From Liriodendron chinense (taxonomy: Eukaryota; Streptophyta; Magnoliopsida; Magnoliales; Magnoliaceae): a stretch of 64,000 nucleotides of DNA. Shown piece by piece: positions 23,034 to 34,148 of this stretch; the first letter of the stretch is position 1; every line of letters begins with the position of its first letter. A program made the translations under genes and the position numbers. The stretch is from contig PVNU02001038.1 in assembly GCA_003013855.2 (NCBI GenBank), positions 62,001 through 126,000 of the forward strand, given 5' to 3'. Under the pieces are notes generated by a model. That model worked only from the letters and a program-made list of their open reading frames with translations, did no database searches and was not told the origin of the DNA.

Positions 23034-23783
23034 CTCGACGACAGGCCAAAAACCAGTGTAGGATCGGCTGTTCCGACAAGTCTTATCCAGACCTTGGAAA
23101 ATATGGGTCAGGATAGCCCCGTTTCAATTGTAGGGGGGGTGTAGATCCTCAACCAAGCGAAGAAATTTAGGATCGACCCTCTCATTGGCATGGCAGAGAA
23201 GGAAGGACCCGAAGGCGTAAGTGATCATGGCCCGTGCTTTGTGAAGGGCCTCTCGCTCGGTAGTGGGGATGACGGAGGCAAAGGTGTTGTAGAACCATTG
23301 CATCTTTACTTGATGGCCTTGGAATTCATCCTCGGGTGGGACATCACCGACGAGCCGTAGCCAGTCAGTGGAATCAATGGGAGCCAGAGAGCTGACTTGG
23401 GGAACAACTGTCCCATGAAACGAAAATCCTATTTGCATATAAATGTCCAGGGGAGTTATTCCCCATTCACCACAAGGGAGCTGGAAGGTGTGGGTCTCGT
23501 CCCTCCACCTCTCACAAAGGGCCGCGAGCATCATGCGGTTGGCACTGTTGTTATGAAAACGTAAGGTGAGGAGGCCAGCAAAAGGAGTACCAGCCAATAC
23601 TCGTTCAAGCAAGGGCTGTGGATCCTTCACCCAGTTGTCCCAGTGATCCCTGGTGCCTCGACCCTTGATAGCGGGAAGAGGTTGGTGCTCCATAGCCAAG
23701 GAACACATGTGGTCCCCTTGGCGGATGATGAAGGCAGGATCATCCTCATCAATTACTCGGCGACCTCTGGTACCATCCGCCAT

Positions 23784-26337
23784 TGAATCCTACAAGCTTG
23801 GCAAGGTAAGTCCCTATCCCTTACCCGTTAAAATCCAAATTATCATCCAGGAAACCCATGGGATTGGACTCACATTCAAATGCAAAATCTAAAGTCCAAC
23901 TCCATGTGTCACCTAGGATATGTGTTGGGCCCATTGGAAAAAGCAAGGCCCACCTTAAAGAAGGTTTCATGACATGCCTTAAGCAAGAAAAGTCCATCAT
24001 CCAAGGACATGTTTTGGACAACAAATGCACTCAAGTATCACGAGATCAACAAAGGATAAGAATCCTACCTCAGATGAGAAATCTCTCTTCGAAGTCCATA
24101 TGTGCCAAGTATTGATCCACTTTTTTATGCCAAGGACATGATTCTCACGTAAGATGTTTACATCTTTTTACACATGTACATGGACAAGTAAAGAATAGGA
24201 GGGAAATGGACCCCCAAGAGCAACCCAAATGCCTCACCTCAATGGATTGAAAGGAACACATAGCCCACTTAAAAGCATGAGGACCCATTCATGGGTTAAC
24301 CATGGGCAACCCTATGTGCACCGTCTTGATGAAAGTGTTGACCATGAGAGTACAACATGGCGGTCTACCCACAAACATATGAATCAAAGAAGCTAATGGT
24401 AAAAAAGTTGATGTACATAGCCCACACGAAGAACCAAGTTGAAAATGCCCATGAAAGGACAAATTTGGGCAACTTATGTGCACCAATTTCTTTACAAGAA
24501 AGGGAGACCATTTGAGCACAAGAGGGCGTGGCTTGATGGGCCACCCAACCATCATGAAAATGGCTAAGAATGGTATACATAGCCCACTTGAAGATCAAAA
24601 TCCAAAGTGCCCCAAAGCATGGGACAAAATTGGGCAACTTATGGGTATCATTCTTTCTCACAAATTGAAGGAAAAATCACTCATATTTGAGAATGATGGT
24701 GGATGACCCACCAAGCCCCCCAAAGAAAAGTTCAAGGAGCTATGGTTGCATGGATAGCTCACCTGAAGGAGGATCATCCATTTGAGATTGATAACATTAA
24801 AGAGAAACTCTTGAGAACTACTTTCCTACCTCATGGAAAAACCATTTGAAACTAGTGAGATTGTTGGAACAACTCACTCATGGGACTTGTAGATGATCAA
24901 GTAACTCAAGTCCTCCATCCATCAAAAGAAAAAGCATAAAAGGAAAAAGCCTACATGGACAAAGTGTAGTGGTGCACACATGGTCCAAAGAAATCCAAGC
25001 TCCAATGAAGGCCCAAAAGCCCATTCACATGGAAAAACTCCAAGGAACCCACCACACTTTGTACAAGGATGTATATCATAATCAAGAGATGGTGGAAGAC
25101 TTGGGCAACTTGTCCATAAAGGCCCAACTAAGAAATCTAGCCCACTTGAGATCCAAGTGAAGAATGGGCTAGTCACCTTGGTCCATACATATGTAAAGAA
25201 AGATGGGGTCACCCAAAGTGAGCCCCATGAGCCCAAAGCTTGAGATGAGCCCTACCATGCCCATGGGCCCAAATCTTGAAAAGAAGATGAAAAAGAAAAA
25301 GAAAGCTCCAAAGGAAATGACAAGAGCAAGAAAGTAAGAGGGAGCGCAAAATAAAGCATTGGGCCCATCAAATACACCAAGGGCCATGACTTCACTTTGA
25401 GCCCATTTGATACATATGAAAATAGGCCCAACTCCCATGAAAAAGATAGAATATTTTGCCATGCACACTTGATGACATGGAAAAATCACCCTTTACATAC
25501 ACATGAAGGGAGTGTGAAAAGAAGAAAAGGAAAAATGAAATGGAAAGCTTGCAATGTCCTTCTCCATGCACCACCTTTGAAATAGATTGGAGATCTAGAA
25601 AATGGCCAAGAACACTTGGGCCCACCTTCACTCCTTTTGGAATAGCTACATGGAAAAAGAAGAGAGTCATGAGAAGAGACAATGAAGAAGGAAAAGGACA
25701 AGAAAGAGAAAGGGAGTGGTCCATACCTTTACCACTCACCAAAGAAGGACCACCTTGCTATCCCAAAACTTCTCTAAGGCCCACCACTTGAGAGAAGCAA
25801 AGAACCACCAAGAGGAGAGGGAAAACTTTGCGAAAGAGAGAGTATGAGAGAGAAAAGAGAGATTGCACGTTGGAGGGGGCAAGGGTGCCCCATGTTATAT
25901 AGAAAAGGGGGGTGCACCCCTTTACCCAACCCACTGAAGAAACCAGGGGTCAAGGGCGGTCCGGGCGGCGCCCAGGGGGCCGTCCTACCCCCTACCTAGT
26001 TGAAACGACCTCTCCTCCTCTCTCCTTGGGAAGAACTCCTCCTTGGAAAGGGTAGTTGCAAGTGAATCTTGTACCTCCATGTAAGAGTGAAGTGATGGAA
26101 GAGAATGGTGAGAAAAAGGAAGAAATCTCACCAAAATCTCATCTTATGAGAAATGGGTGAGAAATTGGGTGGATGATGTGGAAAAGCTCTATGGAATTTT
26201 CAAGGAAAAGAAAGAAAAATTGACTTGGTCAAACAGCGATCTCAACCATCCAAAGGCATGACCAAATGATCCAAACCATTCCAAGAAGAATCCCAAGAAT
26301 CTCCGCCCTTGATTACTGTTTACATGCACATAATGCA
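23784..26337. other. Noncoding region upstream of antisense PMD gene
   Basis: 2.5 kb without believable coding sequence. It is rich in 'GGCCCA' and 'CCCAC' words. A possible splice acceptor (AAGCTTGTAG) lies just before the PMD start codon on the minus strand, so part of this may be a leader with an intron. A minus-strand TATA box with a pyrimidine-rich stretch is near 25795-25901. Confidence 0.5.
25895..25901 (-). promoter_or_regulatory. Candidate antisense promoter TATA box in inner element
   Basis: On the minus strand TATATAA is followed, about 30-110 bases downstream, by a strongly CT-rich stretch (CTCTCTTTTCTCTCTCAT type, plus-strand 25795-25870). This pairing is usual for plant core promoters. 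It lies 2.1 kb upstream of the PMD start codon. Confidence 0.45.
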
Positions 26338-26990
26338 GTCCGAAGACCTTAAACTATGTCGGGATCAAGATCCCGAGGGACTTTCAATAAAACCGGCATC
26401 GGTCTTAATTGCTCGAATCAAGATCCGCTGACACCGGACATTTTCCAAAAAAAAAAAAAAAGTGATTACTCTGTTTGTACATATTTTTGGTCCGAAGACC
26501 TTAAACTACGTCGGGATCAATATCCCGAGGGATTTTAATAAAAACCAGCATCGATCCCAGCCATTCAGGCCAAGATCTGATGACCTGGATCATTTCAAAA
26601 AAAAAAATCATAAAAAAGAATGTATTTTCAGCATGTACATATTTTGGTCCGAAGACCTTAAATTACACTGGGATTAATTTCTCGGGGGACCTTTTCCTGC
26701 TTTCAACCAAAAACCGGCATCGGCCTCAACCGCTGGGATCAAGGTTCGATAATCCGGATCATTTTCAAAAAATACCAAAAAGATTTTTTGAGCTTTCCAT
26801 AAAAACCAGCATCAACCTCGATTACCCGAGTTGAAATCTGGAACTTTTTCAAAAATATAAAAAATAAAAAAATAAAAAAAATATTTTGCCATCAATTTCA
26901 ACTGCACAAATTCATCCCCAGTGGTCCGGAGACCTAAAACTACACTGGGATTAACTTCTCGAGGGCTTTCTTTCCTAACCTGTTCCGGAC
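26338..26990 (+). repeat. 152-157 bp degenerate tandem repeat
   Basis: GTCCGAAGACCTTAAA recurs at 26338, 26490 and 26647, and as GTCCGGAGACCTAAAA at 26924, with a partial unit near 26782. Each unit has an 'ACCGGCATCGGTC'-like block, and the first has a perfect TCGGGATC/GATCCCGA palindrome. Noncoding. Confidence 0.8.
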
Positions 26991-27479
26991 ATGGCTGACA
27001 CTTGATCGTACGGGTGTCCGGAATCTTTTAAATAGGTGAGGGCTGGGGCGGGCAGAACTCCATAATCCTGTTCGTGTTGAACGCACCGTGATAGACAACA
27101 TTGATTTGGAAGTCGCTGTTGAATCTGACGGATGTTCCCTGTTCCTAAAACTCATGAAGGGGATTAAGGCTGTTGGGAGGTGGAGCGCACCCTCACGGAA
27201 TTGTGAGCAACGTAAGTCCCCAAACTGGATTGACTAAGGGAAATGTGAGGATGTGGCTCATTTTGTGGCCGAAGGAGTCCGTCGGACGATACGTGGTCTA
27301 TGTGCATTGCACATGAGGAACATGCAACTTTGTGGGTGTGTTGACTGAAAACCCTCAACAATTTCCTCATCCAAAGATGTAAAACTACGGCACTTAACTG
27401 TGTGACACTCGTCTTGCTCGCTGACGTGAAATGGATCGGGTGCCTTACCAGCAGTAGAAGCTGGAAGTGGATGAAAATT

Positions 27480-27730
27480 CCATACTTTTTCCTGCATTTC
27501 AAAAAAATCACAAAATACAAAAACATTGCAAAATCACATCTTCAAAAATCACAAAAATATATTTTCCTTGCTTTCAAATTAGATATTTGCCAAAATCACA
27601 AAAAAATATTTTCTTTGCTTTCAAATCAAATATTTTCAAAAATCACAAAAATATTTCCTTTGTTTTCAATAACCGATCTCTATCCTGACCACTCAGGTAA
27701 AGATTCGGACCACATATTTACAAAAATCAC
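27480..27730 (+). repeat. A-rich short repeats (CAAAAATCACAAAAATAT)
   Basis: Several copies of a 'CTTTCAAAT...TTTTCAAAAATCACAAAAATATTT' unit of about 45-50 bases. 26991-27479 and 27731-28590 on either side show no recognisable feature. Confidence 0.65.
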
Positions 27731-28590
27731 AAAAATTGTCACTAGCCCCCAGCACTACACTTCAGGAGTCTTGAACTCCACTCACTTCATAATTTGGGAT
27801 GACGGATCCAATCGCCCGCAAATTGGAATCTTGACCAAAACTGGCGACCAAACACCGTCTCAATCGCATTTATGCCCAGAAGAACATCTTGAAGTCGGAT
27901 AACATCCTCGTACATTCTCATTAAGCAAAGAAACAGCATCTTGGGACGATGGACCTGATCGACTACGGGTCGGGATCTTGACCAACCTGCTGACCAAACA
28001 TCCGCTTTAAAAAGAAAATTCCCAGGGGATCACAACCCCGCAAGCAATAAGCTCAAAATTCTCTGCATCTCTAGCAAAAGCAAAATCATCAAATTGAAAG
28101 AGAATAAGCTAAGCCATGCATTCATCATGCATCTCCATGCATCAAGCATCCATCGCATCAATCATCATGTTTACCTGCTTTCAAAATAAAAGTCGGTTAG
28201 CCAAAGACCCCATAGGCATCCCTAGTGGAGGCGCATGCAGACCGGATTTCTATTTCAAAAAGACAAAAATATCTCTATTTGCAAATAAAAACCCCACGGA
28301 GTATCACTCCCCAGAGTGGGTATCTTTTCAAAAATCCAAAAAATATTTTCTCAGTAGAGCGTTCTGCCTCCAACACACCAGGAGATCTTCCATATTTCTG
28401 GGTAGGAGCCGATGCAAAAATCAAATAAGATCCGATGTCTCGCGGTTTCTCCAGAGATCATTGGATCCAATGCACTCAAAGTACTGTCGAACTGAACTCC
28501 AGTGTCAGTGCGGTCGTACCACATGCCAAGATACAAAAAGATGAAAGCCAAAAGGCTCGGTCAAAGAAGCCACTTGAACAGGTGGAAACG

Positions 28591-29504
28591 ATGAATTGTA
28601 ACCCAAGTATCAAAATCAGCAGATTGGGTGGAAAGAGTTCACCCGCACATACCTAGGCGTGGATGCCTGAAGTACCTTGACTGAGTCCAAGTTGGCGTAG
28701 TAGAATCCCGTAAGACTATCTGACGCAGGGCGTCTAACCACTTTGACAGTCAAGCGAAACAAGTACTCCTGGAGTGATCTGGGAAAACATCAAACATCAC
28801 ACAATCAGTCTCAAGGTCAGTATCCTCGTAAGACTAACGACGCAGAGGCTCTGCTGTACCTTTTTGATGTTAGTACCGATCGGGAATGGAAGGGTCGCGA
28901 TTGGGTACCCAGGTTGCAGCAAACTGCAGGGACAATCGCAACGTTTTCTCCAAACTCCCGCAGTATGTGCGAGTTATCAATTTCCAGAAAATCAACTGAC
29001 TCAGATACAAAGGACAACAAAGATTCCAGACCACAATCAAGGAAAGAATGAATTGCAAACCAAGCATCGAAACCAGCAGATCGGGTGGAAAGAGTCCACC
29101 CGCACATACCTAGGCGTGGATGCCTGAAGTACCTTGACTGAGTCCAAGTCGGCGTAGTAGAATCCCGTAAGACTATCTGACGCAGGGCGTCTAACCACTT
29201 TGACAGTCAAGCGAAACAAGTACTCCTGGAGTGATCTGGGAAAACATCAAACATCACACAATCAGTCTCAGGGTCAGCAACCTCGTAAGACTGGCGACGC
29301 AGAGGCTCTGCTGTACCTTTTCGATGTTAGTACCGATCGAGAATGGAAGGGTTGCGATTGGGTACCCAGGTTGCAGCAAACTGCAGGGACAATCGCAACT
29401 TTTTCTCCAAACTTCCGTGGTATGTGCGAGTGATCGAGTTCCAGACGATCAACTGGCACAGATGCAAAAGCAAGCAAAGATTTCAGACCATGATCTATGA
29501 ATGA
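28591..29504 (+). repeat. 457-bp tandem duplication next to inner 3' LTR
   Basis: Copy 1 (28591-29047) and copy 2 (29048-29504) both start ATGAATTG and share long identical stretches such as 'CCCGCACATACCTAGGCGTG' with a constant 457-bp offset. Apparent open frames here are duplicated too and show no protein resemblance. Confidence 0.88.
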
Positions 29505-29562
29505 CCGGGTCAGAAGTGGGGTGTCCACTCGCTTTGGCATTCGGTTGCACGCAACCTCTGCC

Positions 29563-29575
29563 AAAGAGGGGCATC
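29563..29575 (+). other. Polypurine tract, inner element
   Basis: AAAGAGGGGCATC lies immediately before the 3' LTR (TGTAGACA). It serves as plus-strand DNA primer in reverse transcription. The outer element has the related AGAAGGGGCATC in the same place. Confidence 0.8.
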
Positions 29576-31245
29576 TGTAGACACCCCACCTTCGGCTACA
29601 CTGTTGGTAGAGATAGCTGGATGAATGGAGGACCATACCCCCAAATCTCAAGTCCAAACTCAGCCAAACTCACCCTTGTAAGCCCCAATCCATAGCCCAA
29701 CTCAAGCCTGAACCCAGTCAACCCAGTCCTAAACATCAGCCTGAAAAACCCCCCATAAGAAAAGCCAGTCAAAAAATCCTAAAAAAGTCAAACTCACTGA
29801 GTCAACCCACCGAGTCAACCCGCTGAGTCAACCCACTGAGTCAACTTGTCGAGTCAAAACACCGAGTCAACCCGTCGAGTCAACCTGCTGAGTCAAATCA
29901 CCGAGTCGACCCGCTGAGTTAACTCACTGAGTCAACCCACTGAGCCAAACAGCAGCCCCGAGGGAACAACCGTACCTCGCCGAAAATCGAGGAGCGACCG
30001 TACGGGCGGCCCACAGCGGGCCGCCCAAAACTATTTACGAGCTCTGCCACTGCCCACTGCTATAAATACCCCCCTCCCCTTCTCATTTCAACACAACAAT
30101 CCGCCCAGTCCAGCGACCGTCCGTCTGAGTTCCTCTCCACCTTTAGCCCATTCCTCCACTAGGGAGAGCCTGAGTGAGGAGAGCGTAGCCCTGGTCCAGC
30201 CCAGCCTGACCACTGGTCTAAGTCTCCCAAGCCATCCAAGTCTTGATCCAGCCACTCGAAGCCAACCCTTGCGACACCTCCGTCCATCCAGCTACCCTTT
30301 TTCCGGCATCATCTCATTTGCATCTAGCATAAGTGCAACATTTACTTTTCTTCCAACCCCCCTGCTTCACTACAAGCACCTTGATTATTCAAACACACTG
30401 CATACGTCTTATATTAAGCACCTGTCAGTTCGAAAGTATGCTCTGGGCTTGCCCGTTGTTGGAACCTGCCCATCAGAAACTCTTACTATTCAGACCTGCA
30501 TCCATGCTTCACTATAAAGCACCTTGATTATTCAAATACACTGCATACATCTTATATTAAGCACCTGTCAGTTCGAGCGTATGCTCTGGGCTTGCCCGTT
30601 GTTGGAACCTGCCCATCAGAAACTCTTACTGTTCAGACCTGCATTCATGCTCCACTATAAAGCACCTTGATTATTCAAGCACACTGCATACGTCTTATAT
30701 TAAGCACTTGTCAGTTCGAGCGTATGCTCTGGGCTTGCCCGTTGTTGGAACCTGCCCATCAGAAACTCTTACTGTTCAGACCCGCATTCATGCATCATGT
30801 CATCTATGAGAATGTACGAGGATTAAAACAGACTTTCAAGTATTAGTTCGATTCTGTGAAGTAGAGACCGTACTTCGGTACGGGCAGTGTGTGGGGTGCT
30901 TAACCTCTTCCCACCCTGTAACCGTGATCCCTTACCTCGAATCTCTGGCCGCAGATCAAAAGGAGTCATTTTCGAGGAAGGAATCTTCGGATCCCCTTCT
31001 CTAACGTTTCTACGGGGTCTAGCCGACTGTAGATTCGAAGTAATTGGCTAGTGGCGACTCTGGTCTTATATAAACTCATTTAAACACATTCAGCTTAAAC
31101 ACGACTACCAAACAAAGCCCTCGAGAACGAGGCAAGCCAGTGGCACAAACGGCGATTAGCACTCACGCATCCTCCTCTCCTTCTTTTTCGAAAGGGGAAG
31201 GGACGAGAACGTCGTGTGGGAGTTCGAAAATGGCGAGGGTCCACA
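29576..31245 (+). repeat. 3' LTR of inner element (1670 bp)
   Basis: It matches 7400-9069, with TATA at 30061-30068 and three 143-bp units starting at 30379, 30522 and 30665. It is followed directly by the target duplication CCGTG (31246-31250) and the resumed gag of the outer element. Confidence 0.95.
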
Positions 31246-32700
31246 CCGTGATGACGGTCGAAAAGTTTCCACCATTGTCCAGGACCACCTGTGTCACACG
31301 TAAGTCGACCGGGACCATACTTGTGAAGAGCTCCAAGCCCGCGACAGTTTTTGACCCAAGACAGGGGCAAGTTCAGAAGGTGCGACCGATGCTAGTCCCA
31401 ATGGTTCAGGTAGCAGAGGAAGAAGAGGGACTGTATGAAGCAGAAGAATTGCCGACAGTCCAAGATCAAATCGACAAATTAATTCAGGCCAATCGTGAGA
31501 CGAATGAATGAATGAGGATCATTCAGGAAGCGTTGACCACTCTGATAGCCCAGAACGCTACCAGAAGTCCTGTACCACCTACGCGCCAGTCAGCCGAAGA
31601 ATCTCAAGGGGCGGCGGAAGGGCCAGCTAACGCCGAACAGCTTACCCAGGCCAGAAGAGTTCCAGCGGAGCGAATACCAGCCCCGACTGTGCAAATGTCG
31701 AGAGAGGAACTATCGCAAACAATTACGAGCCTCATGCGACAAGAGAAGGAAAAGGAAAGAGGAACCGGGTATAAATATCAGGTCCCGTATCCACTGGAAA
31801 TAGAAGAAATACCATTCCCAGTCAACTTCAGATATCCGGACCTTGAAAAATTTGACTGTAGAGGGTTGCTAGAGGAGCATATTACTCACTTCCTCACAGC
31901 GTTGGGGAATTGGTCGACCGTCCCACCGTACTGTATGCGGCTATTTGGGTCGACGCTGACAGGGAAAGCTTTCTAATGGTACATGTCGCTACCAGCCGGA
32001 TCAGTGAGATCGTGGGAGAAAATGTGAGATAATTTTATCTCGAAATTCTTCTCTACAGAGAGAGAAACATCAGTGACAGACCTGGCCTTGATCAGACAAA
32101 GACAGGGTGAACCCGTGGAAAAGTTCATAGACCGATGGGGGACAATAGCTGCTCAATGCCAAGAGTTGCCCAGTGAGAAAGAACAGATGAAGATGTGTAT
32201 GCGAGCCTTGGACCCAATGATATCATACGGATTATCGGGGAATAGTTTTCACTCTTTTCGAGAACTGGCCACCAAAGCACACCTGGTAGAAGAAGCCGCA
32301 GCACGGGTGAACTTCAGGCCCGAAAGGCAAAGAAGAGGAGTAAGGATTGCAGAAACACACAATATAAACAAAGGCAAAGGTATGATAGATCGTAAGCGGC
32401 CCGCCGTGGATTCCAAGACAGACACGAAAGCAACACCTACCCAAGACAGAGGCAAGAGGCCTTACGTTTCTCGAGGAATAACAATCGCCGAGAGAGAAAG
32501 AGCCAATGGCCCGTACACCTTCGACATGGCCGATCTGATCCCCATCATGGAACAACTAGTGGAGGAGAATGTGATCCGCTTACCAGAACTGATTCGGCCA
32601 CACGAAGTTGGGAAGGTGAATGATCCTCGTTATTGTAAATACCATCGGTGTTTGAGCCACAAGACAAGACTGTTTTAGTCTAAAGGGAAGAATACAAGGG
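31246..32700 (+). pseudogene. gag: Outer element gag, main part
   Basis: The frame broken at 7399 resumes here (MTVEKFPPLSRTTC...). A capsid domain follows with 'VNFRYPDLEKFDCRG', 'LALIRQRQGEPVEKFIDRWG' and 'LATKAHLVEEAAARV'. At the zinc knuckle (YCKYHRCLSHKT, about 32631-32670) the reading frame shifts before the last Cys. In-frame stops lie at 31509 (TGA), 31974 (TAA) and 32025 (TGA), all readable as CGA or CAA after C-to-T change. 32700-33413 carries further broken gag-pro linker without an intact frame. Confidence 0.85.
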
Positions 32701-33413
32701 TTGATCAACCAAGGGGTGATCAGTATGAAGTCACCAGAAACAACGACGAAGGAAACGTCTGGGATAGTTTCGGCCTTCCCCTAAGAAGAAAGCATCCAAT
32801 TACACGTCCCGTTCCCTGAACCTGAAGAACCCTGGACTTTGGTTAGCAGCCGGAAGAGGCTCGAGAATCGAAAAAGACTCCTCAACCGCAAGAAGAAAGG
32901 GACGAGAAAGAAGAGTAGCCCGGAGAAGAGCCGATTTATTGAGGCTTAGGTACACTGTGCGATGGTATCATTCACAGAACAGTCGTCAGCAGGAAAGACA
33001 TCAGGGGCATGTGAAGAAGAAGTCAATGTCGTCATCCTCTGATCCGGAAGGCAAATGCCGAAACGCACTCGGCCAGAACCAATCGACCCAATGCAAGAAG
33101 ACGGAAACCTGGACATACCATCAACAAGACTCCAGGGGCAGAAGTTGAAAGGGAGAGTTGTCGAAGCCACATCCAGTCGGCCGGAGCCAAGGCAAGGGGC
33201 AACGCCAGTGTCTTATGATGTTGTGTCACACCTGCGAAAGGTCCTGCTCGCTTGAGCATATACGATGCCTTATGCCTCTCAAAGGTATATAGGGAGATGT
33301 TGATCAATGCATTATTAGACAGCGAAGTCAGAGAAGTGATGATGACAGAGATCGAAGCAGAAATGAGTGATCCAGATAAGTTTTGGGAAGGAAATGCACC
33401 GATTTAGCAAGCA

Positions 33414-34145
33414 ATGCAGGTAGATCACCCCTCTATAATCACATTCTCCGAAGAAGACCGCATGATTGAAGCGACAGACCACAATCGGCCGTTGATGGTT
33501 ACAGGGACGATTAGAGACACAAAAGTTAAGCGATGCATGCTTGATGATGGATCCGCAGTAAACATCATGTCGTTGAAAACACTGCAGCGGTTGGGCCACA
33601 GACCGTCAGCCCTACGTCCTAGCACCATGGTTATTCAAGGGTTTAATCAAGATAGCCAGCGCACTCTGGGATTGATCACTGTGATGCTAGAAATGGAAGA
33701 ACTAAAGATGAAAGTAACATGCCAAGTAATCGACGCAGTAACAACGTATAATCTCCTGTTAGGGAGGCCATGGCTTCATTAGAACCGCGTCATTCCCTCA
33801 ACCTATCATCAGTGCTTCAAATACAACAGAGAGGGAGTTCAGTACAGAGTAGCTACTGACCCAAAGCCGTATACGATTGCAGAATCATTCTTGGCCGATG
33901 CCCGGTACTATGACCTGGTCGACGAAAGAGAGGTCACGAAGAAGCCCGATGTAATGAAGAAAGGGCAAGGGGCAAAACCTCGAGTCAATAAATTTGAACA
34001 AAAAAACAAGCCTCATTTCAGTACTCAGAAAGAAACCGCAAGTCAGTCAGCAGAAGAACCTCAAGGGACTACCAAGAAATTCTATATAATCCCGAAGCAC
34101 TTGCGACAGCCAGGGCAGTCCGTCTTAGAGATGATATCGAACTAG
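33414..34145 (+). pseudogene. pro: Outer element aspartic protease
   Basis: The active-site region CMLDDGSAVNIMSL (Asp-Asp-Gly-Ser form) and the C-terminal NLLLGRPWLH are clear. Between them lies 'LGHRPSALRPSTMVIQGF', which aligns by eye with the inner element's protease. A TAG at 33780-33782 directly after PWLH (probable CAG) separates it from the following 'NRVIPSTYHQCF' linker, which stays open to TAG at 34143-34145. The gene is in the same frame as gag and RT, so the original product was one gag-pol polyprotein. Confidence 0.85.
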
Positions 34146-34148
34146 CAT

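Larger units (their letters stand above)
22289..23783 (-). pseudogene. Antisense plant mobile domain (PMD) gene of inner element
   Basis: Starting at ATG 23783 (MADGTRGRRVIDEDD), the protein shows the PMD signature 'WRDETHTFQLPCGEWGI' followed by 'LDIYMQIGFSFHG', then 'WLRLVGDVPPEDEF' and 'MITYAFGSFLLC'. PMD proteins include the Arabidopsis MAIN/MAIL1 silencing factors, and PMD copies are known in transposons. Two candidate introns (22958-23033 and 22724-22792) link the remaining exons, which end '...DDDDYVGDL' at 22289. The stop after 'HPPYN' near 23124 reads as TGG to TGA, since the frame continues sensibly ('GAILTHIFQGLDKTC'). It may have encoded a factor that modulates host silencing, but that is inference. 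Confidence 0.72.
7400..31245 (+). mobile_element. Inner Tat/Ogre-like Ty3/gypsy LTR retrotransposon (23.8 kb)
   Basis: Two LTRs of exactly 1670 bp (7400-9069 and 29576-31245) run from TGTAGACACC to GGTCCACA. The target duplication CCGTG is exact (7395-7399 and 31246-31250). A primer site follows at 9073 and a purine tract lies at 29563-29575. The plus strand carries gag, protease, RT-RNase H, archaeal-type RNase H and integrase (9356-17714). The minus strand carries a DUF7745-like gene and a PMD gene (18821-23783). 23.8-29.6 kb is noncoding and repeat-rich. The size, gene order and tRNA-Arg-like primer fit the Tat/Ogre lineage. At least ten premature stops and two or more frameshifts show it is inactive. 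Confidence 0.93.

Noticed and set aside
25169..25742. Hydrophobic Phe-rich minus-strand frames, possible membrane proteins
   Set aside because: They derive from A/G-rich plus-strand sequence upstream of the antisense gene; low complexity and no start context.
28743..29657. Pairs of similar short frames on both strands
   Set aside because: They come from the 457-bp tandem duplication; no protein family resemblance.
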